This document shows positions 1-8,303 of a DNA stretch of 64,000 nt, in pieces. The translations under genes were made by a program, and so were the position numbers. The notes below the pieces were generated by a model. It ran no database searches, was not told where the DNA came from, and saw nothing but the letters and a program-made list of their open reading frames with translations. Within the stretch, counting starts at the first letter, position 1; the number at the start of each line of letters is the position of its first letter. The DNA comes from Plantibacter flavus (lineage in GTDB: Bacteria; Actinomycetota; Actinomycetes; Actinomycetales; Microbacteriaceae): positions 186,001-250,000 of the forward strand of contig NZ_FXAP01000005.1 in assembly GCF_900177615.1 (NCBI RefSeq). The letters run 5' to 3'.

Positions 1-612
1 CCGGTCATCCTGGCGAGCAACCACCTCTCCTTCATCGACAGCATCGCGATCCCGATCAGCGCCCCACGCCGGGTGCAGTTCCTCGCGAAGTCCGACTACT
101 TCACCGGACGCGGCCTGAAGGGCTGGGTCTCGCGCACCTTCTTCACCTCGATCGGCGCGGTCGGGGTCGAACGTGGCGTCGGGCAGGCGGCGCAGGAGGC
201 GCTCGACCAGGGACGCCGGATCCTCGAGAGCGGTGAGGCCTTCGCCATCTACCCCGAGGGCACCCGGTCGCTCGACGGACGGTTGTACCGCGGCAGGACC
301 GGCGTCGCCTGGCTGGCACTCACCACGGGCGCGACGGTCGTCCCGGTGGGCCTCATCGGCACCGACGACCTCATGCCGGTCGGCACGACGATCCCCAAGT
401 TCAAACCGGTCACGGTGATCTTCGGTGAACCCATCGACGTGAGCCACCACGGCCCGGCGACCTCAGGGCGCGCCAGACGCAAGGCGACGGACGAGATCAT
501 GGCGGCGATCCACGCCCTCACCGGCCAGGAGCTCGCGAACGCCTACAACGAATCGCCGCCCGCCGACGCCGTCGAGCGCATCAAGCGCGCCTTCCGCCCG
601 GAACGGCTCTGA
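1..612 (+). CDS. plsC: 1-acyl-glycerol-3-phosphate acyltransferase (PlsC family), 5' end missing
   Basis: The frame is open from the first base of the window, so the gene starts to the left; 203 residues are visible. It begins inside the acyltransferase block: NHLSFID (residues 7-13) is the catalytic NHx4D motif and YPEGTRS (EGTR at 86-89) is the acyl-acceptor phosphate-binding motif. The family moves an acyl chain from acyl-CoA or acyl-ACP to lysophosphatidic acid at the inner face of the membrane, giving phosphatidic acid. The C-terminal tail is charged and ends at a TGA at 610-612. The exact acceptor (lysophosphatidate or another lysolipid) cannot be told from the sequence. Confidence 0.88.
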   Translation, partial: PVILASNHLSFIDSIAIPISAPRRVQFLAKSDYFTGRGLKGWVSRTFFTSIGAVGVERGVGQAAQEALDQGRRILESGEAFAIYPEGTRSLDGRLYRGRTGVAWLALTTGATVVPVGLIGTDDLMPVGTTIPKFKPVTVIFGEPIDVSHHGPATSGRARRKATDEIMAAIHALTGQELANAYNESPPADAVERIKRAFRPERL

Positions 613-633
613 GCCGCGGCGTCGGTCCACTCC

Positions 634-1116
634 TCAGGTGGTCGTCGCGACCACGATCGTCGGCTCATGGCGGACCGGGAAGTTCACCGAGTTGGCGATG
701 AAGCACAGCTCGTTCGCGCGGGCGTGCCCTACGCGCGCCGCCTCGACCATCGATGCATCGGCGACCGTGACCTGCGGACGCAGGACCACCTCCGTGAACG
801 CACCGCTCCCCGCGCCGTCCTCGACCATGGTCCCGACGGCGTCGTCCGTGTAGGCCGTCACCACGACACCGAGGGTCACGGCGACGTGCAGGTACGACAG
901 GAGATGGCATTGCGCGAGGGCCGCCAGGAGCAGCTCCTCAGGGTTCCATCGACCCGGGTCGCCGCGGAACGGTTTGTCGGCCGAGCCCTCGAGGTCGTGC
1001 TTCCCGGCGGCCGTCACGGTGAGCTCCCGGGAGTAGTCCCGGTACCCGCTCGTGCCCGTCCCGAGGTCTCCGTCCCAGCGGACGCCGATGGTGTAGTCGT
1101 GGTGGCCCGTGATCAT
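634..1116 (-). CDS. OsmC family peroxidase-like protein
   Basis: A 160-residue protein of typical OsmC/Ohr size. Both redox cysteines are present: C70 in LAALAQCHLL at the start of the central helix and C138 in ANELCFIANSV. In this family the two cysteines reduce organic hydroperoxides with lipoyl or thiol reductants in the cytosol. The chosen start (MITGHH, codon at 1114-1116) gives the usual N-terminus; the frame stays open further upstream, but only with low-complexity shadow sequence. It converges with plsC (21 bp between the stops) and is divergent from the aminotransferase gene, with 82 bp between the start codons. The general OsmC type fits better than the Ohr subclass, but I cannot settle that by eye. 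Confidence 0.85.
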   Translation of the reverse strand: MITGHHDYTIGVRWDGDLGTGTSGYRDYSRELTVTAAGKHDLEGSADKPFRGDPGRWNPEELLLAALAQCHLLSYLHVAVTLGVVVTAYTDDAVGTMVEDGAGSGAFTEVVLRPQVTVADASMVEAARVGHARANELCFIANSVNFPVRHEPTIVVATTT

Positions 1117-1198
1117 GCCACCAGTATCCCACTGGCCTCTCCACCGCGGCCCGCGTTCGCGGCCCCGCTGTCGGGAGGTCGCGCTACGCTGGAGGACT

Positions 1199-2572
1199 AT
1201 GACTGACACGCTCGACACCACGGACCAGACGACCGCCTCCGCCCCCAGCGTGACGCAGGAGCGTCGCATCGTGACGGCCGTCCCGGGCCCGCGCTCGCAG
1301 GCGCTGCACGCCCGCCGGACCGCCGTCGTGTCCGACGGCGTGTCGAGTGTCCTCCCGGTGTACATCGAGCGCGCGCACGGCGCGATCGTCGTCGACGTCG
1401 ACGGCAACCAGTTCATCGACCTCGGTGCCGGTATCGGCGTCACCACCATCGGCCACACGGAGTCCTCCGTGGTCGGCGCCGTCCAGGATCAGGCGGCCGA
1501 CGTCCTGCACACCCTGTTCACGATCACCCCCTACGAGGAGTACGTGCGCGTCGCGGAACTCCTCGCCGAGCACACCCCTGGCGACTTCGCGAAGAAGTCG
1601 GTGCTCGTGAACTCGGGCGCCGAGGCGGTCGAGAACGGTGTGAAGATCGCTCGCAAGTACACCGGTCGACGGGCGGTCGCAGTGCTCGACCACGGGTACC
1701 ACGGTCGCACCAACCTGACCATGGCGATGAACTACAAGGCCGCCCCGTACGCGACCGGCTACGGTCCGTTCGCCGGCGACGTCTACCACGCCCCCAATTC
1801 CTACCCGTACCACGACGGCCTGTCCGGAGCCGAGGCCGCGGCCCGCACCATCGCCTACCTTGAGAAGCGCATCGGTGCCACTGACCTCGCGTGCCTCGTG
1901 GTCGAGCCGATCCAGGGCGAGGGCGGCTTCGTCGTCCCCGCGGAGGGCTACCTCCCCGCGCTCCAGGAGTGGTGCACGGCCAACGGCGTCGTGTTCATCG
2001 CCGACGAGATCCAGAGCGGCATGGCGCGCACCGGCGAGTACTTCGCGAGCTCGCACTTCGGCCTCGTACCCGACCTCGTGCTCAGCGCGAAGGGTATCGC
2101 CGGCGGTTTGCCGCTCGCTGCGGTCACGGGGCGCGCCGAGATCATGGACGCGAGCCAGCCCGGCGGGCTCGGCGGCACCTTCGGCGGCAACCCGGTCGCG
2201 TGTGCCGCGTCGGTCGCGGTCTTCGAGTCGATCGAGTCCCGTGGTCTGCTGGCCGAGGCCGATCGCATCGGTGCCACGCTGACCGCGGCCCTTCTCGAGT
2301 TGCAGCGGAAGTACGACATCATCGGCGACGTCCGCGGGATCGGCGCGATGATCGCGATGGAGCTCGTCCAGCCGGGTACCGCCTCGACGACGAAGGAGCC
2401 CAACGCCGCCGCCGTCAGCGCCATCGCCGCAACCGCCGCGCAGCAGGGTGTGCTCGTCCTCACGGCCGGCACCTACGGCAACGTCCTCCGTTTCCTCCCG
2501 AGCCTCGCGGTCTCCGACGAGCTCATCGCGGACGCGATGACGGTCATCGATCAGGCGCTCGCGGCACTGTGA
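1199..2572 (+). CDS. gabT: 4-aminobutyrate (GABA) aminotransferase, class III PLP enzyme
   Basis: 457 residues. The class III fold is clear: SGAEA (139-143) binds cofactor phosphate, the ADEIQ aspartate (D269) binds the pyridine nitrogen, and K298 in SAKGIAGG is the Schiff-base lysine. The loop EPIQGEGGF carries the Glu that switches between GABA and glutamate in E. coli GabT (Glu211). It would convert GABA plus 2-oxoglutarate to succinate semialdehyde plus glutamate in the cytosol. ATG 1199 follows GGAGGA at 1191-1196. The stop overlaps the start of the asparaginase gene (GTGA), so the two are probably cotranscribed and translationally coupled. A paralogue lies at 58775-60109. Other omega-amino acids could also be substrates. 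Confidence 0.9.
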   Translation: MTDTLDTTDQTTASAPSVTQERRIVTAVPGPRSQALHARRTAVVSDGVSSVLPVYIERAHGAIVVDVDGNQFIDLGAGIGVTTIGHTESSVVGAVQDQAADVLHTLFTITPYEEYVRVAELLAEHTPGDFAKKSVLVNSGAEAVENGVKIARKYTGRRAVAVLDHGYHGRTNLTMAMNYKAAPYATGYGPFAGDVYHAPNSYPYHDGLSGAEAAARTIAYLEKRIGATDLACLVVEPIQGEGGFVVPAEGYLPALQEWCTANGVVFIADEIQSGMARTGEYFASSHFGLVPDLVLSAKGIAGGLPLAAVTGRAEIMDASQPGGLGGTFGGNPVACAASVAVFESIESRGLLAEADRIGATLTAALLELQRKYDIIGDVRGIGAMIAMELVQPGTASTTKEPNAAAVSAIAATAAQQGVLVLTAGTYGNVLRFLPSLAVSDELIADAMTVIDQALAAL

Positions 2573-3573
2573 GCACGTCGGCCCCCCAGACGTTCGGCGT
2601 CGCGGAAGCCGTGGAGTTGGCCGTCGTCGAGCGCAGCGGCTTCATCGAGTCACGACACGCAGGATCGGCGATCGTCCTCGGGCCGGAGGGCGAGGTCCTC
2701 GCGAGCCTCGGAGCACCGGACGCACCGGTCTTCCCCCGCTCGTGCCTCAAGCCCTTCCAGGCGATCACGATCATGAACGCCGGGGTGTCCCTCGAGGGCG
2801 CTCAGGCCGTGCTCGCGACCGCGAGCCATGCGGGCACCCGCAAGCACGTCCAGGTCGTGCGGAGCATGCTCGGCCGCGCTCGGATCGAGGACTCGGCGTT
2901 GCAGTGCCCGGCCGATTGGCCCGGTGATCGCGCGTCCCGCGACGAGCTGGTCCGGGACGGCCTCGGCACGAGCCCCCTGTACATGAACTGCTCCGGGAAG
3001 CACGCGGCCATGCTGCTCGCCTGCGCACAGAACGGGTGGGACCAGGCGACGTACCTCGAGCCCGACCATCCGTTGCAGCTCGCCGTCCGCGACACCGTCG
3101 AGCGCTTCACCGGCGAGAAGCCCGCCGCCAGCGGGGTCGACGGCTGCGGGGCGCCGGTGTACGCGATCTCCCTGACCGGACTCGCACGTGGCATCGGGCG
3201 CGTCGTCAACTCCTCCCCCACCTCGCCGTTCGCCCTGTACCGGAACGCCGGGCTGCTCACGGCGGCGGTGCTCGCCAACGGCTGGGCACTCGACGGACCA
3301 GGTCGGGCGAACACGCTCGTCATCGAACGCCTCGGCCTGTTCGCGAAGCTCGGTGCGGAAGGCGTGATGGTCATGTCGGCACCCGGTGGCGCGACCGTCG
3401 CGCTCAAGGTCCTCGACGGCTCGCTCCGGGCCTCGACGATCGTCGCCCTCCGGCTGCTCGTCTCGGTCGGAGCGCTCGATGCGGCCGCCGTCGACGCCCT
3501 CGAACCGGAACTCGACCTGGCCATCCACGGTGGAGCCGCCGTCGTCGGACGGATCGCCGTCACCGCGGTCTGA
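2569..3573 (+). CDS. L-asparaginase II family amidohydrolase
   Basis: 334 residues, matching the asparaginase II family (as in Rhizobium and actinobacteria), which is unrelated to the E. coli AnsA/AnsB fold. Recognisable features are the N-terminal SGFIESRH block, the SCLKPFQA segment, ASHAG, the MNCSGKHAAML motif and the SGVDGCGAPVYA segment with its conserved Cys. The family hydrolyses asparagine to aspartate and ammonia in the cytosol. GTG 2569 overlaps the gabT stop by four bases. Next to gabT it suggests a small amino-nitrogen catabolic operon, though GABA and asparagine catabolism are not obviously one pathway. Confidence 0.85.
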   Translation: MSTSAPQTFGVAEAVELAVVERSGFIESRHAGSAIVLGPEGEVLASLGAPDAPVFPRSCLKPFQAITIMNAGVSLEGAQAVLATASHAGTRKHVQVVRSMLGRARIEDSALQCPADWPGDRASRDELVRDGLGTSPLYMNCSGKHAAMLLACAQNGWDQATYLEPDHPLQLAVRDTVERFTGEKPAASGVDGCGAPVYAISLTGLARGIGRVVNSSPTSPFALYRNAGLLTAAVLANGWALDGPGRANTLVIERLGLFAKLGAEGVMVMSAPGGATVALKVLDGSLRASTIVALRLLVSVGALDAAAVDALEPELDLAIHGGAAVVGRIAVTAV

Positions 3574-3604
3574 CCGCCCGGCGGACAGCTTCGGCGGCTT
3601 CGGG

Positions 3605-6600
3605 TCAGGAGCCGAGCAGGTCCACACGCATCGCCTCCTGTCCGGCCCGCCACCGCCAGGCACGGCCGCTCGCATAGCCGAGGAGCGGTGGGAGTTCACG
3701 GCTCCTCGTCACCTGCCGGAAGTCGGCGGCGGAGCAGCCGTGGACCACCAGGTCGGCACGGGCGATGCTCGGCGGAAGGTCTCGCCCGATGACCAACCGG
3801 CCCGACAGCCACGTCTCGGGGTCGACGAGGACGACGATCGCGGCGTCGTCCTCCGGGATGTCGCTCTCGATGCCGGCGACACCCGCGAGCGGTGCGGACG
3901 GGAACAGGTGCGCGGCCGGTTCGATGAGCCTCACCCGTTGCTCCGTCCCGTTCGGGCGCTGCAGCATCGCCCGGACCGCTCCGGTGGCGCGCGTGACGAT
4001 GACGGTCGCGTGTGCCGGGCTCGGCCGCCAGCGGTGGACCGCGGGCGCAGAGGACGGTGGCGCCGGCGACGGTGGAGCGAGTGCGATCTGCACCTCCGAG
4101 TCCTGCCAGTGGGCGCGGCCGGCGGGTCGGCGCTGATCGAAGCAGGAAGCGGGTGCGCCGGCGACGAGATGATCCTGCCGATCAGCGAGGCGGAGGACGA
4201 GCGTGCTGCCCAGCTGAGCCGAGAACCGGTGGACCGCACCGCCGAGCCGGGAGGCGACGAGGATGACGCTGATCCCGCGGCGGCCGCCGTCTCGAAGCAG
4301 GCCGAGCAGTGCGTCGCGGAGGGCGGCGCCGTGCTCGTCCCCGGCGGTGGCGAGGAGCGACTCCACGTCGTCGACGAGGAGGAGGGTGCGCTCGGTCGGG
4401 CGGAGCGGATCCGACAGTGCCATGACCGTGTCCCAGGCCTGCTCGGCATCCTGGCCGACGCGCTCCACGCGGAAGCGATCGCGCGCGCCGACCTCGAGCG
4501 TGTCCAGCAGGGTCGTTCGACCGGAACGTCCGGTGCCGAGCACCAGCAGCGAGCCGTCGTGCTCCGGACACCACACCGCGGGGCGTTGTGCCTGCTCCTC
4601 GGGGAGGTCTGCGAGGCCGAACACGATGCCCTCCCCGGGAGGACAGTCGACACCGGTGCGCTCCGAGCCTCCGGTACGTCCCGCCTCGCTCGCCGAGACG
4701 GCGCTCAGGGCCAGACGTGCCGGCAGGGGGTCGAGCCATGGTCGCCGAGGTGCTGGCGCGTCGCGCCAGCGCTCACGGACCGCGAGGATGTCGTCGGACG
4801 TCGTGACCGCGGACTGGAACACGAGTCGTCGGTCGCCGTTCCAGACGATGCAGCGGCCCGGCGTTCCGGCCGGGATAGCGGCCGCATCGGGCACACCGAG
4901 GATCGCGGCGCTGTCGGGGCGCGAGGTCACCCGGAGCGAGAGGCGAAGCGTGCAGTTCGCGAGGATGGCGTCGGCGGCGACCGCCGCCGGACGCTGACTG
5001 CAGAGGATCAGGTGCAGGCCGAGTGATCGCCCGCGGGCAGCGAGGTCGGCGAACACCTGATGGAGGTGCGGGCTCGCGTCGAGCAGCGCCTGGAACTCGT
5101 CGACGACGACGACGAGCCGAGCCGGGCGGTGTTCCGGCAGGAGCACGGGGTCGAGCAGGTGCCGCGCCCCGTGTCCGGCGAGCACGCGCTCGCGGTGGCG
5201 GAGCTCGGCTCGCAGGCTCGACACGACGCGGTCCGCCGCTCCCGGTTCGAGGTCGGTCACCATCCCGACCACGTGCGGCAGGGTCTCCACCGCTTGGAAG
5301 GAGGCGCCGCCCTTGCAGTCGACGAGGAGCAGGGACAGCTCTTGCGGCGAGCACTGCGCGGCGAGAGCCGTGATCCAGGTGATGAGCAGCTCGCTCTTGC
5401 CGCTCCCGGTCGTGCCTCCGACCAGTGCATGGGGTCCGTCCGCCCCGAGGTCCAGCAGCTGCACGCCCTCGACGCCGGTGCCGACGGCGACCCGGAGCGC
5501 ATCGGGCCGCCAGTCGGATCCCGCCGGCGGGCGACGGCCCCGCACCGGATGCACCTGCGCGAAGGCGACGTCGGTCGGCAGACTCGAGAGGGTCGGGGAC
5601 TCCCCCGTCGTGAGCGCGGCGGCGGTGAGCGCCCCGACGACGTGTTCCGCCTCGGCTTCCGCGAGCAGGGTTGGCGACACCGGCACGGACGAGGAGGCGC
5701 CGGTACCGTCGGCGAGGACGGTCTGCCCGTCGGCACCGAGGACGAGCAGGTGTCGGCAGCGGGTGGGGATGAGTTCGACGGTGTCGGACAGGGCGACGAG
5801 CACACCGCCGGTCGGCGGGCGTCCTCCCGAGCGCCCTGAGGCGGACCCGACCGCTTCCCAGCGTTCGACGACCGAGACGAGGGTCGGCTCCGCCGTTCGC
5901 CCACCGGGCATCGCGTCGGCGGGGTCCGAGACCGCACGGTGCGGGAGGTCCTCGAGGAACGCCCAGCCGCGGTCGTCGGGAGCCGCGGGCTCACCGGAGA
6001 ACTGCGCTGCCTGCGGCGGGAGCTGTCGGGCGAGCTGCAGGAGGATGCTGCGGGCCACCGCGCGCGCGAACACCTTCCCACCGACGATGCCGATCCCCTC
6101 GACCGCGTCGACCACGACCGGCGCCTCGGACAGCCGTGCGACCCACTGCCACCGGTCGTCGTCGGCACCCGCGTCCACCCGCACGGCACTCCTCGTCTCC
6201 CCTCGCCCGATGCAGACGAGCGTGCGGCGGGCCTCCGGTACCCGCCACCTGGCACGGTCGGGTCCATCGATGACCTCGAGGAGCCGACCGGCAGGGTGGA
6301 GCGCTCGCAGTTCCTCGCGTTCCTCGGCGTGTGCTCGCGCGATGTCCTGCTCCAGCTCCTGCGCCGCAGCGTCATACGCCACGCGCGCCCGCCGTCCGCG
6401 CCGCCGTCTGGTCCAGCGCGCGTCGATGAAGCCGGCGACGGCGATGAGGGGGCCGAGCGCGGCGAAGACGAGCGTCACGGGTGAGCCCGTGATCGCGAAC
6501 AAGGCGACCGACCCGATGACCGGGGCGAGGCTTGCGAGGATCGGGAGCGACCCGGTGGGCGGCTCTGCCGGCGGGCTGGGCGCACGGAGGCGGGCCGGCC

Positions 6601-6655
6601 TCGTCGCGGGCCGGTGCGAGGTGGTCGCGGAGGGCGTCACGTCCGAAGGGCTCAT
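3605..6655 (-). CDS. FtsK/SpoIIIE-type ATPase, EccC-like, two P-loop domains
   Basis: 1016 residues. Two N-terminal membrane segments lie at about 36-56 and 58-78, followed by a coiled, acidic-basic stretch. ATPase domain 1 has a canonical Walker A (GGTTGSGKS, 413-421), a substrate loop LVDCKGGASF (444-453) and Walker B (LVVVVDEF, 514-521). Domain 2 has a P-loop relic GTGRSGRTT (707-715), with Arg in place of the Walker A Lys, and a Walker B-like LLLVDDVE (758-765). The LVDCKGGA motif and the active-plus-degenerate module layout resemble EccC of type VII secretion more than DNA-translocating FtsK, which has a gamma domain not seen here. No WXG100, EccB, EccD or mycosin gene is in the window. 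It lies 91 bp downstream of a PP2C gene on the same strand. Start ATG 6655 gives a short tail before the first membrane helix; the frame is open further upstream. Confidence 0.8.
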   Translation of the reverse strand: MSPSDVTPSATTSHRPATRPARLRAPSPPAEPPTGSLPILASLAPVIGSVALFAITGSPVTLVFAALGPLIAVAGFIDARWTRRRRGRRARVAYDAAAQELEQDIARAHAEEREELRALHPAGRLLEVIDGPDRARWRVPEARRTLVCIGRGETRSAVRVDAGADDDRWQWVARLSEAPVVVDAVEGIGIVGGKVFARAVARSILLQLARQLPPQAAQFSGEPAAPDDRGWAFLEDLPHRAVSDPADAMPGGRTAEPTLVSVVERWEAVGSASGRSGGRPPTGGVLVALSDTVELIPTRCRHLLVLGADGQTVLADGTGASSSVPVSPTLLAEAEAEHVVGALTAAALTTGESPTLSSLPTDVAFAQVHPVRGRRPPAGSDWRPDALRVAVGTGVEGVQLLDLGADGPHALVGGTTGSGKSELLITWITALAAQCSPQELSLLLVDCKGGASFQAVETLPHVVGMVTDLEPGAADRVVSSLRAELRHRERVLAGHGARHLLDPVLLPEHRPARLVVVVDEFQALLDASPHLHQVFADLAARGRSLGLHLILCSQRPAAVAADAILANCTLRLSLRVTSRPDSAAILGVPDAAAIPAGTPGRCIVWNGDRRLVFQSAVTTSDDILAVRERWRDAPAPRRPWLDPLPARLALSAVSASEAGRTGGSERTGVDCPPGEGIVFGLADLPEEQAQRPAVWCPEHDGSLLVLGTGRSGRTTLLDTLEVGARDRFRVERVGQDAEQAWDTVMALSDPLRPTERTLLLVDDVESLLATAGDEHGAALRDALLGLLRDGGRRGISVILVASRLGGAVHRFSAQLGSTLVLRLADRQDHLVAGAPASCFDQRRPAGRAHWQDSEVQIALAPPSPAPPSSAPAVHRWRPSPAHATVIVTRATGAVRAMLQRPNGTEQRVRLIEPAAHLFPSAPLAGVAGIESDIPEDDAAIVVLVDPETWLSGRLVIGRDLPPSIARADLVVHGCSAADFRQVTRSRELPPLLGYASGRAWRWRAGQEAMRVDLLGS

Positions 6656-6746
6656 GGCTCCAGTGGAGCACCCTGCGGCCCTCACCGGCTGGCGGGACGG
6701 TCCGACCGGGAAGGAAGCCCGCGCGAGCAGCGGCTGTGGAGCGGGC

Positions 6747-7553
6747 TCAGGAGGCGGGCTGCTCGACGCCCTCGTCCACGGCCTCGCCGACCGCCGCGAT
6801 GTCGAGCACGATGACCGAGACGTTGTCGCGTCCGCCGTTGTCGAGGGCGGCACGCAGGAGGAGTTCGGCCGCGTCGACCGGCGTGGCCCCCTCCGTCAGG
6901 AAGTACCAGATCCCGTGGTCGGTGAGTTCCTTCGTGAGCCCGTCCGAGCAGACGAGCCATCGGGCACCGGTCTCGATCGGGAAGAGCTCGACGTCAGGTA
7001 CGGGGTCGTCCGACGGTCCGACGGCCCGGGTGATCATGTTGCTGTTCGGGTGGAACTCCGCTTCCTCCGGGCTGATCGCTCCCGCGCGGATCAGCTCCTG
7101 GACGATCGAGTGGTCTTCGGTGACCTGGACCAGCTCGCCCTCCTGCAACCGGTACACCCGGGAGTCGCCGATGTTGAAGACCGCGACGCGACCCTCGCCC
7201 TCGTCGGCCGTGAGTACGACACCGGTGACGGTGGTGCCCATGCCGAGTTCGCCCTCCTCCGCGGTGTCGATCATGTCCGCGACGGCCATGCGCAGCGCGT
7301 CGACGAGGCCGTCGACGGTGAGGATCTCGGCTCCCTCGGTGGCCTTGGTCAGGCGGTGCGCGACCGCGGCACTCGCGACCTCGCCGGCGGAGTGCCCACC
7401 CATGCCGTCGGCCACGGCGAACACGGGAGGGAGCGCCACGAAGGCGTCCTCGTTCAACTCGCGCCGCTTGCCGACATCGGTCATGCCGGCCCACGCGAGT
7501 GAGACTCGACGCCCGCCGGGCAGCGTGACGATCCGTTGCCCGTGCTCGGTCAC
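6747..7553 (-). CDS. PP2C-family Ser/Thr protein phosphatase
   Basis: 268 residues, a full single-domain bacterial PP2C (Stp/PstP type) without the transmembrane tail of mycobacterial PstP. Metal-binding motifs are present: NEDAF (34-38), VADGMGGH (D49, G50), the internal GDSRVYR, SDGLT and GGRDNVSV near the C-terminus. It would remove phosphate from Ser/Thr residues set by Hanks-type kinases, none of which is in the window. On the same strand and upstream of the EccC-like gene, so the phosphatase may act on that membrane ATPase or its partners. That link is inferred from position only. Confidence 0.9.
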   Translation of the reverse strand: MTEHGQRIVTLPGGRRVSLAWAGMTDVGKRRELNEDAFVALPPVFAVADGMGGHSAGEVASAAVAHRLTKATEGAEILTVDGLVDALRMAVADMIDTAEEGELGMGTTVTGVVLTADEGEGRVAVFNIGDSRVYRLQEGELVQVTEDHSIVQELIRAGAISPEEAEFHPNSNMITRAVGPSDDPVPDVELFPIETGARWLVCSDGLTKELTDHGIWYFLTEGATPVDAAELLLRAALDNGGRDNVSVIVLDIAAVGEAVDEGVEQPAS

Positions 7554-7746
7554 GTCTGCTCCTCTAATACGGCTGGCGGTGGCTGATGCACCCTCGACGA
7601 TAGTACGGTACCGGCCGACCGCAGGACCGCCCCACCCGGCTCGGCGGATGACGTCCGTGGATCGGCGACGACGGATCCGGACGCCGCGGCCGGTCGGTCC
7701 TGCGGATCCGCTTGCCGCGACCCGTCCGCACTGTCATGATCGACGT

Positions 7747-8229
7747 ATGACTCGAGCGAGCTCCGATCCACCGGCGAAGGCGGCGCCGCCCGACGACACC
7801 TCGAAAGCGATCATCGAGCAGCTCCAGACCGACGGACGCCGGTCCTACGCCGAGATCGGGAAGGCCGTCGGGCTCAGCGAGGCCGCCGTGCGGCAACGGG
7901 TGCAGAAGCTCACGGAGTCCGGCGTCATCCAGATCGTCGCGGTGACCGACCCGATGCAGCTGGGCTTCACCCGGCAGGCGATGATCGGTGTCCGGGTGAC
8001 CGGTGACACCCGCGTGGTCGCTGATCGCCTGTCCGCGTTGTCGGCCGTCGACTACGTCGTCCTGACCGCCGGCTCCTTCGACCTGCTGGTCGAAGTGGTC
8101 TGCGAGGACGACGAGGAACTGATCGCGCTGCTGAACGACGAGATCCGCACCGTCGACGGTGTCTCCGGAACCGAGACCTTCGTCTACCTGCGCCTGCACA
8201 AGCAGCTCTACGACTGGGGCACCCGCTAG
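7747..8229 (+). CDS. Lrp/AsnC family transcriptional regulator
   Basis: 160 residues. An N-terminal helix-turn-helix at about 20-65 (AIIEQLQTDGRRSYAEIGK then VGLSEAAVRQRVQKL) is followed by a RAM ligand-binding domain (about 75-155). ATG 7747 is preceded by a Pro/Ala-rich 15-residue tail that is unusual for the family. It is divergent from the PP2C gene across 193 bp, which holds no clear second gene. Members of this family sense amino acids and regulate their metabolism. Aminotransferase genes such as gabT are reasonable targets, but no operator can be identified by eye. Confidence 0.88.
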   Translation: MTRASSDPPAKAAPPDDTSKAIIEQLQTDGRRSYAEIGKAVGLSEAAVRQRVQKLTESGVIQIVAVTDPMQLGFTRQAMIGVRVTGDTRVVADRLSALSAVDYVVLTAGSFDLLVEVVCEDDEELIALLNDEIRTVDGVSGTETFVYLRLHKQLYDWGTR

Positions 8230-8303
8230 AGGGGATTCCCTCGCCGGCGCAAGCCGTCCCTCGTATCACGCTCCGCCACCCCCGACAGAGGTACGCTCAA
8301 CCC

